Made by a program: the position numbers and the translations under genes. From an uncultured Gammaproteobacteria bacterium (GTDB lineage Bacteria; Pseudomonadota; Gammaproteobacteria; HK1), in contig OY282353.1 in NCBI GenBank assembly GCA_958295465.1, forward strand, positions 1,054,001 through 1,118,000: a stretch of 64,000 bases of DNA. Direction: 5' to 3'. Below the pieces are notes generated by a model. It had not been told where the DNA came from. It searched no databases and was given only the letters and a program-made list of their open reading frames with translations. This document shows positions 27,376 to 36,138 of this stretch, piece by piece (position 1 is the stretch's first letter; every line of letters begins with the position of its first letter).

Positions 27376-28596
27376 ATGACCGAGGCGCAACGCCGTGCAC
27401 TCGCGCAGCACGGAGGCCGGTATCTGCTTGATTTCTCGGGCGATCCCCTGGACCTCGACCATCTGTTCGGCCGTCGCGCGCCGCGCACGGTGGAGATCGG
27501 GTTCGGAACCGGCGATGCCCTGGCCGCACTCGCGGGCGGTGAGCCCGAGCGGGACTTCCTCGGAGTCGAGGTCTATCCCCCTGGTGTCGGCCGCTTCTTC
27601 GCCCGCTGCCACGAGGCCGGGCTCGGGAACGTCCGGGTCGCGATGGCCGACGCACTCGACGTGCTCGAACGCTGGCTCGCACCGTCGAGCGTGGAGGAGG
27701 TGCTCGTCTGGTTTCCGGATCCGTGGCCGAAGAAACGCCACCACAAGCGCCGGCTCGTCCAGCCGGGGTTCGCGACGCTCGTCCACCGGGTGCTCCGGCC
27801 CGGCGGGCGGCTGTATCTGGCGACGGACTGGGAGCCGTACGCGGAGCACATGCTGGAGGTGCTCGGCGCCCACTCCGGGTTCTCGAACTGCGCGGCTCCG
27901 GGTCGATTCATGCCGCGTCCCGAACGACGCCGTGAGACACGCTTCGAGGGGCGGGGCCGGCGCCGCGGGCATCGCGTATTCGATCTGGCCTGGCGTGCCG
28001 CTGCGATCGATGGGGACACGGCCGGACGTGCAGGCGAGGCGCCCGCCCTTCCAGGCCGGTACGCCGTCGCAGGCACTGGTGAATACGGCGGGATGAACCT
28101 GCCTCTGTTCGTCTACGGATCGATGCGCGACGAGGACGTCCGCGCGCTCGTCCTCGGCCGCGCTCCGCCCGCGGCGGTGCGCACCGAACCCGCGTGGATG
28201 CCGGGCGCCGCGGTGGCGCTGGTGCCCGGGGAATCCTATCCGCATCTCGTCTCTGCCGAAGGCGCGCGTGCTCCCGGCGATCTGGTCCACGGACTGGAGG
28301 TGGGGTCCCTGGACCGCATCCTCTTCTTCGAGGGCGACGAGTATGCGTTCGTCGAATGCGTGGTCGAACGTGCCGGCGGCGAGCGTGTCGCCGCGATGCA
28401 CTTCAGAGGCGTCGCGATCCCGGAAGCGCCGGTCGTTCCGTGGTCGCTCGAGCAGTGGCAGTCGAAGGAGAAGCCGCGGTTTCTCGCGATGACCCGCGAG
28501 TACATGGCGCTGTGGCGCCGCGCGACGCGAGCCGAGGCCGAAGCGCGGTGGCAACGCCTGCTTCGAGAGCACTCCGCGAACGGCGGTGAACGATGA
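27376..28596 (+). CDS. trmB: TrmB tRNA (guanine-N7)-methyltransferase fused to a gamma-glutamylcyclotransferase-like domain
   Basis: Residues 1-210 are TrmB, which makes m7G46 in tRNA variable loops: SAM motif EIGFGTGDAL and signature WFPDPWPKKRHHKRR. After a 30-residue linker, residues 240-400 are a GGCT/AIG2-like domain (LFVYGSMRDEDVRAL, FFEGDEYAF), a family that cyclises gamma-glutamyl amines. No stop separates the two, so the fusion is real in this sequence. The conserved TrmB entry motif (RSFVIRTGR) is encoded in frame just upstream of the first ATG at 27376. True translation therefore probably begins earlier, perhaps at CTG 27292, which overlaps the thiG stop; no ATG, GTG or TTG is there. 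Confidence 0.82.
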   Translation: MTEAQRRALAQHGGRYLLDFSGDPLDLDHLFGRRAPRTVEIGFGTGDALAALAGGEPERDFLGVEVYPPGVGRFFARCHEAGLGNVRVAMADALDVLERWLAPSSVEEVLVWFPDPWPKKRHHKRRLVQPGFATLVHRVLRPGGRLYLATDWEPYAEHMLEVLGAHSGFSNCAAPGRFMPRPERRRETRFEGRGRRRGHRVFDLAWRAAAIDGDTAGRAGEAPALPGRYAVAGTGEYGGMNLPLFVYGSMRDEDVRALVLGRAPPAAVRTEPAWMPGAAVALVPGESYPHLVSAEGARAPGDLVHGLEVGSLDRILFFEGDEYAFVECVVERAGGERVAAMHFRGVAIPEAPVVPWSLEQWQSKEKPRFLAMTREYMALWRRATRAEAEARWQRLLREHSANGGER

Positions 28597-28715
28597 ACGT
28601 GGCCCCATGGCGGAGACGCCACGGCGCCGGTCCCGGCCAGGGAACCGCCTCCGGTCCGTCGATGGGGTGATACCCTTGGGCGCCGTCCACGGCAGAGTTT
28701 CGGAGGCATGCGGCC

Positions 28716-29561
28716 ATGAAGACGATCCTCCTTCCGTTCTACGACGACGATGCGGCCGAGGCCGCGCTCGACGTCAGCCGGCAACTCGCCACCCGGTTCG
28801 ACAGCTATGTCGAAGGGCTGTTCGTGATGCGCCCTCCGCAGATCATCGACGGTGAGGGAATCGTTCTCGCCGATTCGTACCTGACCCAGCTCAAGGAGGA
28901 GGGGCGACGGATCGGCGACCGCGCCAGGACCCGCTTCGACGACTGTGTCGCCAGGCGCGGGATGGTGGCGGGCTCGATGACCGAACCCGCCGGTGGTGTG
29001 GTGATCGGCTGGCAGGAGATGGAGGGGCTCGAAGGCCAGGTGATTGGAGATCGTGGCCGGGTGTTCGACCTCATCGTGATCGGCCGCGAGTTCGGACATC
29101 CCTGGGTGGATTGGCACGTCATGGCGGAAGCGGCGCTGTTCGAGAGCGGACGTCCCGTCATCCTCGCGCCGGGGAAACCGGGAGAGGATCTGGGAGAGAA
29201 CGTCGTGATCGCGTGGAACAACAGCACGGAGACGGCTCGCACCGTCGCGTTCGCGATGCCGCTGCTTGCGCGTGCGGACACCGTCACCATCGTCGCGGTC
29301 AGGGGCTGGGGGGTCCCCGGCCCGACCGCGGACGAGCTCTGCGGGCATCTCGTGCGCAACGGCATCTCCGTCGGCGCACGCACCATCGAGCCCGACGGCC
29401 GCTCCCCCGGGGAAGTGGTGCTCGACGAGTGCGCGGCCCTGGACGCGGATCTGCTCGTCAAGGGCGCGTATACCCAGAGCCGGTTGCGACAGCTCATATT
29501 CGGTGGTGCGACCCGCCACATCATGATGAACGCGCGGATCCCGGTCATCCTCGCGCACTGA
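28716..29561 (+). CDS. Universal stress protein, tandem UspA domains
   Basis: The 281-residue cytoplasmic protein has two Usp-like halves. The first starts MKTILLPFYDDDAAEAALD, with VFDLIVIGREFG at its end. The second starts NVVIAWNNSTETARTVAFA and ends with the nucleotide-loop-like GGATRHIMMNARIPVILAH. A CGGAGG ribosome site sits nine bases before ATG. Such proteins help survival under stress; their ligand is often ATP, but the classic G-2x-G-9x-GS motif is imperfect here. It stands alone between trmB and a convergent rhomboid gene. Confidence 0.82.
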   Translation: MKTILLPFYDDDAAEAALDVSRQLATRFDSYVEGLFVMRPPQIIDGEGIVLADSYLTQLKEEGRRIGDRARTRFDDCVARRGMVAGSMTEPAGGVVIGWQEMEGLEGQVIGDRGRVFDLIVIGREFGHPWVDWHVMAEAALFESGRPVILAPGKPGEDLGENVVIAWNNSTETARTVAFAMPLLARADTVTIVAVRGWGVPGPTADELCGHLVRNGISVGARTIEPDGRSPGEVVLDECAALDADLLVKGAYTQSRLRQLIFGGATRHIMMNARIPVILAH

Positions 29562-29687
29562 GCGCCGGACGCATCCGGCCTGTCCGGCGCCTGCGACGGC
29601 ACGCCGGTCGAGGGCCGCGGGGGCGTGGCGCGGAAGGGGGCCGGAGGCGAAGGAAGGGAACGCGCTGCTTCGGGATGCAGCCCGGCG

Positions 29688-30389
29688 TCACCGCGGACGC
29701 CGGCCCGGATGCAGCAGCCGCACGTTGCGCCGCTTGAACAACGGAATCAGCGCGAGCCCGGCCACGAAGCCGCCGAGGTGCGCGCCGAAGGCGACGCCCC
29801 CACCGCCCGATGGCGTCGTCAGCGAATTGAAGAGCTGAAGCGCGAACCACAGCCCGAGCACCAGGCCGGCCCGCAGATGAATGATCTGGGAGAAGAAACC
29901 GAGCGGGATCAGCACCAGCACCCGCGCGTGCGGGTAGAGCAGCAGGTAGGCGCCGAGCACCCCCGAGATCGCTCCGCTCGCCCCGATCATCGGCACCTCC
30001 GAACGCGTATCCGGCAGCGACTGCGCCAGCACCGCCGCCACGCCGCACAGGAGGTAGAAGACCACGAAGCGCCCGTGGCCCATGCTGTCCTCGACGTTGT
30101 CGCCGAAGATCCACAGGTAGAGCATGTTGCCGATGAGGTGCATCCAGCCGCCGTGCAGGAACATCGAGGTGAACACGGTGGCGATCGGCGGCGTCAGGGC
30201 CAGCTCCGGAGGCAGCCGGGCTCCCTCGAAGAGGACGGCCGGAATCACCCCCAGGGCGTACACCGCGGCCTGGCCGTCGCGCGGCCCGAGCGAGGTCTGC
30301 CACAGGAAGGCGAGTACGCATGCCCCGATGAGCACCCAGGTTACCGCAGGCGTGATCGCGCTCGGATTGTCGTCACGCAAAGGTATCAA
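29688..30389 (-). CDS. Rhomboid family intramembrane serine protease
   Basis: The 233-residue membrane protein has six or so helices. The rhomboid landmarks are the helix-2 histidine/asparagine stretch FLHGGWMHLIGNMLYLWIFG, the nucleophile in GASGAISGVLG and the partner histidine in FGAHLGGFVAGL. It cleaves substrate helices within the inner membrane; the substrate is unknown. It ends in a basic tail. It is the last host gene before the integrated element. Confidence 0.9.
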   Translation of the reverse strand: MIPLRDDNPSAITPAVTWVLIGACVLAFLWQTSLGPRDGQAAVYALGVIPAVLFEGARLPPELALTPPIATVFTSMFLHGGWMHLIGNMLYLWIFGDNVEDSMGHGRFVVFYLLCGVAAVLAQSLPDTRSEVPMIGASGAISGVLGAYLLLYPHARVLVLIPLGFFSQIIHLRAGLVLGLWFALQLFNSLTTPSGGGGVAFGAHLGGFVAGLALIPLFKRRNVRLLHPGRRPR

Positions 30390-30408
30390 GAGGCATCCCT
30401 CCGTCAGC

Positions 30409-30430
30409 CCCGGCGCCGGCCGGCGCCGGG
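30409..30430. other. Perfect 22-bp GC palindrome upstream of the rhomboid gene
   Basis: CCCGGCGCCGG followed by CCGGCGCCGGG forms a perfect palindrome about 20 bp upstream of the rhomboid start. It could be a cruciform-forming site or an operator. No T-run is present. Confidence 0.4.
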
Positions 30431-30595
30431 AACCGGTTCGGGTGGTTCCGGCCGCTCCCGGAACGTGAGGCTGGCAATCGTCCGATTCCCGACCGGCCCA
30501 GGCTGGAACCGGATGTCACGAACAGTCCTTCTTCGTCGCGCACGAGACCTTGGCGAACAGGACGCCAATCGGGAAGTCTTCGACGATCGACCGGC

Positions 30596-30637
30596 TGGAT
30601 GGTGGGCCCGGGAGGATTCGAACCTCCGACCAACGGA
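30596..30637 (-). other. attL: 42-bp copy of the tRNA-Met 3' end
   Basis: These 42 bp are identical to 41566-41607, which covers the 3' part of the tRNA-Met gene (T arm, acceptor and CCA). Beyond base 30637 the sequence leaves the tRNA, so this is not a functional tRNA but the distal attachment site left by integration. Confidence 0.92.
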
Positions 30638-30698
30638 GTCCGCTTCACTGCGTCCATAACTCACTGTCATAGCGAGATATTTTCGGAGCGATTGGCGA

Positions 30699-30773
30699 TG
30701 TATCACCCTCTATATCACCCCATCGGGGCCGGACTACCCCGGACTGTCCCGGACTTCCCCGGACAGTAACACA
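30699..30773 (+). repeat. Integrase arm-type repeat, left copy
   Basis: Just inside attL, two TATCACC motifs are followed by GGCCGGACTACCC and GGACAGT. The same order recurs at 41430-41496 in the same orientation. Paired short repeats inside both att sites are what tyrosine-integrase arm-binding sites look like. Confidence 0.5.
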
Positions 30774-30894
30774 CAAGCTACACTCGCCTTCGGCTTCCGG
30801 CCCGGCCTCATTGAAGCCGACTCGAAACGATGCCGGGACCGCCGAACGACGGTCCTTCCCGGCCCGGAGCCACCGCCACGGGAGAACCGCCGCC

Positions 30895-31065
30895 ATGTCG
30901 CCCGAGCTCACCGCCATCATCGTTGTCGGTCTTTCCAACGTCGCCGGGCTGGCCTTCCTGTGGGGACTCCACCGCGACGTCGCCGACTTGCGCGAACGCA
31001 TGGCGCGGATTGAAGGGTTGTTCGAGGGGTTCACGCGCCGCGAGACCGCGCCGCCGCCCGCGTAG
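30895..31065 (+). CDS. Small membrane protein with coiled-coil tail
   Basis: The 56-residue protein has one N-terminal transmembrane helix (LTAIIVVGLSNVAGLAFLWG), then a short heptad helix (LRERMARIEGLFEGF) and an alanine/proline end. The start MSPELTAI at 30895 is preferred to earlier in-frame starts. I do not recognise a function. It pairs with the coiled-coil gene 20 bases downstream; both run toward the element interior on the plus strand, unlike the rest of the element. They may be a lysis- or exclusion-type membrane pair, but that is speculation. Confidence 0.5.
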   Translation: MSPELTAIIVVGLSNVAGLAFLWGLHRDVADLRERMARIEGLFEGFTRRETAPPPA

Positions 31066-31084
31066 CCGGCCCACGGGGAACGCC

Positions 31085-31387
31085 ATGACCGCCGCGGCCT
31101 TCGACACCCTGACCGCCGCACGCGACCTTGAAGCGGCCGGCATCGAGCGCCGCCAAGCGGAAGCCATCGCCGGCACGGTCCGCCAAGCCACCGCCGCCGA
31201 CCGGGAAGCACTGGCGACGAAGGCGGACCTCGCCGAGCTCCGGGCAGACATGCAGGCGGACATGGCCGCCCTCGAAACCCGGCTCCGGGCCGACCTTCGC
31301 GCCGAGCTCGGGACGATCCGATGGTCGGTCGGGTTGATTGCCGCGTTCCTGTTCGCCATCGGCCTTCGAGTGTTCGGGTTGATCTGA
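31085..31387 (+). CDS. DUF1640-like coiled-coil membrane protein
   Basis: The 100-residue protein begins FDTLTAARDLEAAGIERRQAEAIAG, quoted in part as LEAAGIERRQAEAI, the hallmark of the DUF1640/CCDC90 family. A long heptad helix rich in ALETRLRADLRAEL follows, then a C-terminal transmembrane helix (WSVGLIAAFLFAIGL). Bacterial members are common in phages and islands and have no assigned role. Topology suggests a membrane-anchored coiled coil facing the cytoplasm. Confidence 0.65.
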   Translation: MTAAAFDTLTAARDLEAAGIERRQAEAIAGTVRQATAADREALATKADLAELRADMQADMAALETRLRADLRAELGTIRWSVGLIAAFLFAIGLRVFGLI

Positions 31388-32259
31388 CCAGGCGCCCGCC
31401 GCCCCGACCTTCCGCCCACGAAGCCGCCTGTACGCCACGGGCAGGGCCGGAACCACTGCGACCCACCCGGACCGCCCCGACTCCGCACGACGCCCACGGG
31501 CCGCCTGTGGCGCGTCAGCGGGCGGTTCGCCGGCAGGCACCAGCCATCGGTACCGCCACGATAGGCCAGCCACCACCGCCGGCAGGGCGCCGCCGCCGCG
31601 CTCATCGGCACGCAACTCGCCATCGCCGGCTTCGTCGTGCACTTGCTCAGCCAGTGACCCGCACCGCCGCCCGCACGTCGAGCGGGCGACGTCGACGGCC
31701 AGGGCGGTATCACGCCGGCCGCATCGCCGAAAACGTCACGAACGAAGGGCCGGGGAGGCCATTCGTGCCGAGGGGGGGCGGGGGCCGGAGGGGCGGTCGC
31801 CTGCCTCCCACTGCATAGGTAACGGTACTTCGCGAAAGGCGCGGGGTTGTTCAGCCCGTTTTCAGCCCGAAGTCCCCGATTACAGCGTGCATCGCGAACG
31901 TATATCGCGCGGGGTGATCCGTTGGCGGAAATCGCGAAAAACGCGCGAAGAATGAAATCCGGGCGGATGCGCATCGAAACCAGGTCCTCGATGCCGGCGT
32001 GTTCGTCTCGGGGATGCAAACAGGCGGACACGTCGCCGGCGTGCCCGGCGCACCAGGGACTTCCAGGATGGTCGGCTCGCCGCGAGCCTCGCCCCGAGCT
32101 CGACGTCGGGCACGTACAGCGCACCACGGCGATGTTGCCGGCCATCCGTGGCCGCCGCGGCGCCTTGACGGCCACGGATCGGCGCCACGTGTCCGCCACG
32201 GCGGTTCGACGTCGGGAGGCTCTACGGGCCGTCCGGGGCCTCCGCCGCCGGAACCAGGC
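31388..32259. other. Gene-poor stretch of the element
   Basis: Over 870 bp no convincing gene is seen. A hydrophobic peptide without start (LIGTQLAIAGFVVHLLSQ, ending at 31656) may be a relic. Reading frames on the minus strand here are long only because of GC content. One copy of the motif TCCCCGATTACAG lies at 31873-31885. The region near 31.83-31.97 kb is relatively AT-rich and could hold a promoter or origin. Confidence 0.35.
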
Positions 32260-32535
32260 TCACCGGGACAGAGCCCGGGCGAGTGCGGACAGGTCAGGGT
32301 TGAGTGTGTGCGCGCTCGCCAAGCGGTAGCTCCACGCACCGCGGCCGGCCTTGCGCTTCTCGATACGGCCATCCCGCACCAGCCGCCCGCGGGCCGTGGT
32401 GAGCGCCCGGGCGGACACGCCGGCGGCTTCGCGCTCCGCCTCGATAGCCTCGGCCTCCGCCCATCCGCCGCCGTCGAGCACCGACAGCAACCAGGTCCGC
32501 GCGTGTTCGACCGGGGAACCGTCCGGCCTCGTCAT
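32260..32535 (-). CDS. Small winged-helix DNA-binding protein
   Basis: The 91-residue protein has a winged-helix pattern: ARTWLLSVLDGGGWAEAEA, then GVSARALTTARGRLVRDGRI, then a beta wing KRKAGRGAWSYRL. Similar domains are found at the end of island primase/helicase proteins and as small regulators. Two copies of a GTAATC(A/G)GGGGAG motif, 21 bp apart, precede its start, so it may control itself through them. A GGAGG-like site (CGGAGGCACGGTC) precedes the ATG. Confidence 0.55.
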   Translation of the reverse strand: MTRPDGSPVEHARTWLLSVLDGGGWAEAEAIEAEREAAGVSARALTTARGRLVRDGRIEKRKAGRGAWSYRLASAHTLNPDLSALARALSR

Positions 32536-32555
32536 GACCGTGCCTCCGTGAACGC

Positions 32556-32591
32556 TCCCCCGATTACACCATAGACTCCCCTGATTACATT
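32556..32591 (-). promoter_or_regulatory. Twin direct repeats, candidate operator
   Basis: TCCCCCGATTACAC (32556) and TCCCCTGATTACAT (32577) lie 21 bp, two helical turns, apart and just upstream of the winged-helix gene. Related copies are at 31873 and 33456. The spacing suits a regulator or initiator binding one face of the DNA. Confidence 0.5.
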
Positions 32592-33270
32592 ATCGGCCAG
32601 CCGGGTTCTTCTTCATCGTGCACCCTCGGCCCCCTTCGTCGCCCGAACGCGGGTCAAGTCCAGGCCACCATTCCCCCGAGCGCCGTTCTTCTTCATCACA
32701 CACCCTCCGCCCCAAGCCGGCATAGGGCGACGGCCCCTGTCCAGGCATCGGCGGCGGCGGCTTGCGGCGCGAAGGCCGCCGGCGCGTCGGCTCGATGGTC
32801 CCTGCCCGCGCCCGCCGGAGGAACGCCGCCAGGCGCAACCCGTTCGGCAGCGAGATCCCGCCGCCGTGGCGGACCGCCTGCACCGCCGCAGACCTCACCC
32901 CGGACCGGGCCGCGATCCCCTTGAGCGTCCAGCCCTCCGCCACGGCCTCATCGAGCCATGCCGAGAGATTCGGCCGCTCCGTGCCGACATAGAACCCGTC
33001 CGGCAGCCGCGCAAGCTCCAGCCCGCGCGCCACATCGTGCACCAGCGCGCGCAACCGCATCGCGTTCGCGTACTTGGGGAACGCGGTACGCCTCCCCCAG
33101 TAGCACACCGTGAAGGCGCTGACGCCCAGGACACGGCCCGCGCCATAGCAGGAGACTCCGTGCGCCCACAGCCGCGTATGCAGTCCCCGCTTGCCGCGCA
33201 TCAGGCGTTCGGCGCGTTGCTCCCACTTGTCGAAGCGGCCGTCGAGGAGCCTGTCGAGTCTTGCCGCCAT
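32590..33270 (-). CDS. Unrecognised element protein with two helix-turn-helix segments
   Basis: The 226-residue protein has an N-terminal charged helix (LDRLLDGRFDKWEQRAERLM), then two HTH-like segments, GAGRVLGVSAFTVCYWGRR and LKGIAARSGVRSAAVQAVR, and a basic, proline-rich C-terminus. It probably binds DNA, as a regulator or replication accessory of the element. I do not recognise the family. The end of the gene (CTMKKNPAGR) lies right against the twin repeats that precede the next gene. Confidence 0.55.
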   Translation of the reverse strand: MAARLDRLLDGRFDKWEQRAERLMRGKRGLHTRLWAHGVSCYGAGRVLGVSAFTVCYWGRRTAFPKYANAMRLRALVHDVARGLELARLPDGFYVGTERPNLSAWLDEAVAEGWTLKGIAARSGVRSAAVQAVRHGGGISLPNGLRLAAFLRRARAGTIEPTRRRPSRRKPPPPMPGQGPSPYAGLGRRVCDEEERRSGEWWPGLDPRSGDEGGRGCTMKKNPAGR

Positions 33271-33462
33271 GTCGATTTCCCCACGGTTCTCGCTGATAGG
33301 ACGCTACAAAAATCCCGACCGCCCGGCCCGCCTTTCTACCCGTGCGGATCAGGCACCGCCATCCCTGTATTTGCAGGGCCGGAAGCCCCGCCGCCCGCGT
33401 CCTCCGTGAGAGAACAGGACGAGTTGTAAGGATCGCGCCCGATGACACCGCGCACTCCCCGA

Positions 33463-33591
33463 TTACGGCAGCGCCTCGCCGCCGTCCACATCGCCGGCGG
33501 CCGACTCCCCGGCCAGGGCCGCGCGGGTGAACGCCTCGTTGCGCTCCGACTGGCAGGCCGGGACCTCTACCGCCTGTCCTTTGTTCCTCAT
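33463..33591 (-). CDS. Tiny coupled ORF (42 residues)
   Basis: A 42-residue frame starts MRNKGQAVEVPACQSERN and ends at 33463. Its ATG overlaps the stop of the preceding gene as ATGA, and a purine-rich GGGAGGGACGGAG precedes it. That arrangement matches other coupled small genes of this element and is the main support. No function is suggested. The stop codon lies in a copy of the CCCCGATTAC motif. Confidence 0.4.
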   Translation of the reverse strand: MRNKGQAVEVPACQSERNEAFTRAALAGESAAGDVDGGEALP

Positions 33592-34223
33592 CGCTCCGTC
33601 CCTCCCAAGACTTCAAGCCACGGGGTCTCCAACCAACCGTCCGCAGCGTGAAGCTGCCCTTCATCGTCCGCCTGGACCGTCACCGCGCCCACGTCGCCCC
33701 GGTCCCCGGCCCGGAACACGGCGCCGCCGATCGGCTCGACTGTCGATCGAGCCTCCGGTGACGGGAAGCCGCGCGCGTCGAGTGCAACGAGGGTCAGGGC
33801 CGCGAGCTCGCTATCGGCGAGGCTGGACGCAGGCCGCCAGGCGAACACCACGGCGCCGGCCGCTCCGGGCGGGAGTCCGCACCACCCCGCCGCGGAATCG
33901 CTCTCAGGGGCGGCTTCGCGGGCCAGCCAGCGCACAGACTCAGGCAGGGGCGCGCGAACATGACGCCCGGGCCAGCACCCGCGCCGGCTCAGGTAGACGC
34001 GGGACGGCGTCATGTCGGCGCATGTCGCGGCCTCCCACAGTCGAGACACCACGCCGGGCACGGTTGCGGACGCGGGAAGTGCGCACAAACCCGCGTGCGC
34101 ATTTGCGCCCGTCGTGTGCGCATTTGCGGTTCCCGAGAGCGCCGCGTAGCCGTCGAGCACGGCCCGGATCTCACCCGCAGCGGGGCGGCTTCGATGCCTG
34201 TATTTGTAGCGTCTACTCGCCAT
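33588..34223 (-). CDS. Unrecognised element protein
   Basis: The 211-residue protein starts MASRRYKYRHRSR (34223), a very basic end, then has alanine-rich helices and a region with SRRGCWPGRHVRAPLPESV. The C-terminal half looks like a beta-rich acidic domain (GAVTVQADDEGQLHAADGW). The start overlaps the 3' end of the DUF3631 gene by 11 bases and the stop overlaps the tiny ORF. It is probably translated as part of the replication cluster. I do not recognise it. Confidence 0.5.
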   Translation of the reverse strand: MASRRYKYRHRSRPAAGEIRAVLDGYAALSGTANAHTTGANAHAGLCALPASATVPGVVSRLWEAATCADMTPSRVYLSRRGCWPGRHVRAPLPESVRWLAREAAPESDSAAGWCGLPPGAAGAVVFAWRPASSLADSELAALTLVALDARGFPSPEARSTVEPIGGAVFRAGDRGDVGAVTVQADDEGQLHAADGWLETPWLEVLGGTER

Positions 34224-35787
34224 CACTGCGCCTCCGGTACGCATCGCCCGCGGTCGGCTCGCCGGACGGTTGCGAGGGCAACGCGGGCGGATTGCTGGAC
34301 TGTTCCGGGGCGCCTTCCCTCCGGGAACCCCCGGTTTCCGAACCGTGACACCGTGACAACGCTTCATTTACAGGGGTTTCCGCGTTTCGCGAACCGTGAC
34401 ACCCCGGCTCCGTTGTCACGGTTCGAGGATCGCCGAAAGTGCTTGTTTCAAGGGTTTGGCACGGTGTCACGGTTCGCTCCCCATCCCCTTCGGGAAGGTA
34501 TGCGTTCCACGCATCCGCGAACGCCTCGCGCTTGTAGCCTTTCCCTCGCGTCCCATCGTCGAACCGGAGCGTTTCCGCGTTCACCCCGTAGCCCGCCAGC
34601 ATCCGCCCGCGCGCTTGCGCCGTGATCCGCTTGCCGGTCTTCGGCATCGACTCCCAGGGCCGTTCGGGCAAGGTGCGCAACGCCTCGTCGAGATCCCCGG
34701 ACTTGACGCGCTCCGGGTTGCGCTTCGCCTCGAACACCGCCCGCACGTCGGCGAGCAGCATCGTCCCGAGCGTTTCCCCGTCCGCGAAGGTCCCGGCGGC
34801 AGCCGTGAGCGCATCCGCGGCAGCCCGCGCCTTCTCCGGCCACTCACCGCCCGCCGCGGCGGCGATGGCGAACAGGGGCCGCCAGACTTGGGCAATGCGC
34901 CCGATGCGGGCGCCAACGTCGGGGTCCGCCTCGCGTAGCTCCGATTGATGGTCGTCGCGCCAGCGTGCGCACTGGCGCCGGATGCCTTCGCCGACCGGAT
35001 CGCGATCTGCCCGCATCTCGGGAAGCGGCTTCCTCGCCCGCATCATCGGGATCACCACGGACCGCGACGTGAGCATGTCGTCAATGGTCGCGAGCTTGCG
35101 GCCGTTCATGGCCTTCGGGCAGAACGTTGAGAAGACGCGAACCTCATGCGCTTCGCCTTCGCACCGCTCGACCGTCGCGAAGCGCTTGGTGAACCCCGCG
35201 AGCAGGATTCCGCGGATCGGATCGTCCGGGCGCCGGTTCAGGAAGTGTTGGGCCTCGTCGAACAGCAACGTCGGGCCGTCGCGCTCGATGCCGCGGATGA
35301 TGGCTGCCGCGCTCGCGTCACTGACCGGCTTCGCCCTCGGGACCATCCAGGACAACAACTCGGTGACGCGCGTTTTCCCGGACTCGCGCTCCGGGGCCGT
35401 GATCATCAAGTTCGGCGCGACGGCGAAGGCGCGGAAGCACCACGTGTACAGCGCCCACAACGCCCCGGCCACGGCGCCGCCGTTGGGCAGGCTCGCGTAG
35501 CGTTCGAGCAGCGTCACCAGGGCATCAAGCAGCGCCGCCCCGTCTACCGCCTCCCCCCACGGCTCCGGGTCATACCATTCGACGGGCCGGCCTTGCTTGC
35601 CGTCGCCACCCTCACCCGTGCCCATCGCCCGCTCAAGGTCGCCGATGGTCATGCCGGCCGCCTTGAGCGCCGCCTTCACCCGTGCCCAATCAGCCCGGTC
35701 CTTGGCGCGCATCTTCGCGAGCGCCGCCGCGTGCTCGAACGGAGCGCCCGGATCGGTCTTGATGAGATCGAGAAGGTCATCGGGCAC
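34213..35787 (-). CDS. DUF3631 domain P-loop ATPase, replication-associated
   Basis: The 524-residue protein has a DUF3631 core. An ATPase segment with ITAPERESGKTRVTELL (a Walker A variant) is followed by DGPTLLFDEAQHFL (Walker B) and a SRSVVIPMMRARKPLPEMR arginine-finger-like segment. DUF3631 proteins sit next to primases in phage satellites and islands and are thought to be replicative helicase-like ATPases. Translation starts at GTG (35787); in-frame coding-like sequence continues about 30 codons upstream (TVSPDDADREAKARTAL) with no start codon. The C-terminal 90 residues are a poorly conserved, Ser/Thr-rich tail. Confidence 0.7.
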   Translation of the reverse strand: MPDDLLDLIKTDPGAPFEHAAALAKMRAKDRADWARVKAALKAAGMTIGDLERAMGTGEGGDGKQGRPVEWYDPEPWGEAVDGAALLDALVTLLERYASLPNGGAVAGALWALYTWCFRAFAVAPNLMITAPERESGKTRVTELLSWMVPRAKPVSDASAAAIIRGIERDGPTLLFDEAQHFLNRRPDDPIRGILLAGFTKRFATVERCEGEAHEVRVFSTFCPKAMNGRKLATIDDMLTSRSVVIPMMRARKPLPEMRADRDPVGEGIRRQCARWRDDHQSELREADPDVGARIGRIAQVWRPLFAIAAAAGGEWPEKARAAADALTAAAGTFADGETLGTMLLADVRAVFEAKRNPERVKSGDLDEALRTLPERPWESMPKTGKRITAQARGRMLAGYGVNAETLRFDDGTRGKGYKREAFADAWNAYLPEGDGERTVTPCQTLETSTFGDPRTVTTEPGCHGSRNAETPVNEALSRCHGSETGGSRREGAPEQSSNPPALPSQPSGEPTAGDAYRRRSDGE

Positions 35788-35949
35788 GTCGTCGGCGCGT
35801 TCCAGGGCCGTGCGGGCCTTCGCCTCGCGGTCCGCATCGTCGGGAGAGACTGTCTTAGGAGACTGATCGAATTAAGGTTTCCAACTTCATCGCGGGCGCA
35901 ATTCACCGATCCGGTTACCGTGACACGCGCTTCGATGCAGAAACCGCCG

Positions 35950-36138
35950 TCACCTGGAAACTCTATTTTCGTCACCCTCCTTAGATGCGCACAAATCCGC
36001 GTGCGCACTTGTGCGCGTTTGCCGCATTCGTTCGCGTTGCGCCTCGCGACGATGCTCCGCTTGATGCTCGGAACACCGCGTTCTTCGTCCGGTGACCTCG
36101 ACCTCGCACCCGTCCCGTTCGCAGACTCGCGCGCTCAC
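35950..36138 (-). CDS. Small zinc-binding protein
   Basis: The 62-residue protein has a treble-cleft-like pattern: CERDGCEVEVTGRRTRCSEH, that is CxxxxC then CxxH, followed by a long basic helix (RREAQRERMRQTR). Its ATG overlaps the primase stop (ATGA), so translation is coupled. Similar small HNH-like or zinc-ribbon proteins are common in phage replication blocks. Its role is unknown. Confidence 0.55.
   Translation of the reverse strand: MSARVCERDGCEVEVTGRRTRCSEHQAEHRREAQRERMRQTRTSAHADLCASKEGDENRVSR

Noticed and set aside
30596..30637. Possible second tRNA-Met gene
   Set aside because: Only the 3' 38 bases of the tRNA are present; it is the attL copy.
30808..32199. Minus-strand open frame of about 463 codons in the element
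   Set aside because: It lies over two better-supported plus-strand genes; its cysteines do not form a recognised zinc motif, and composition is low-complexity.
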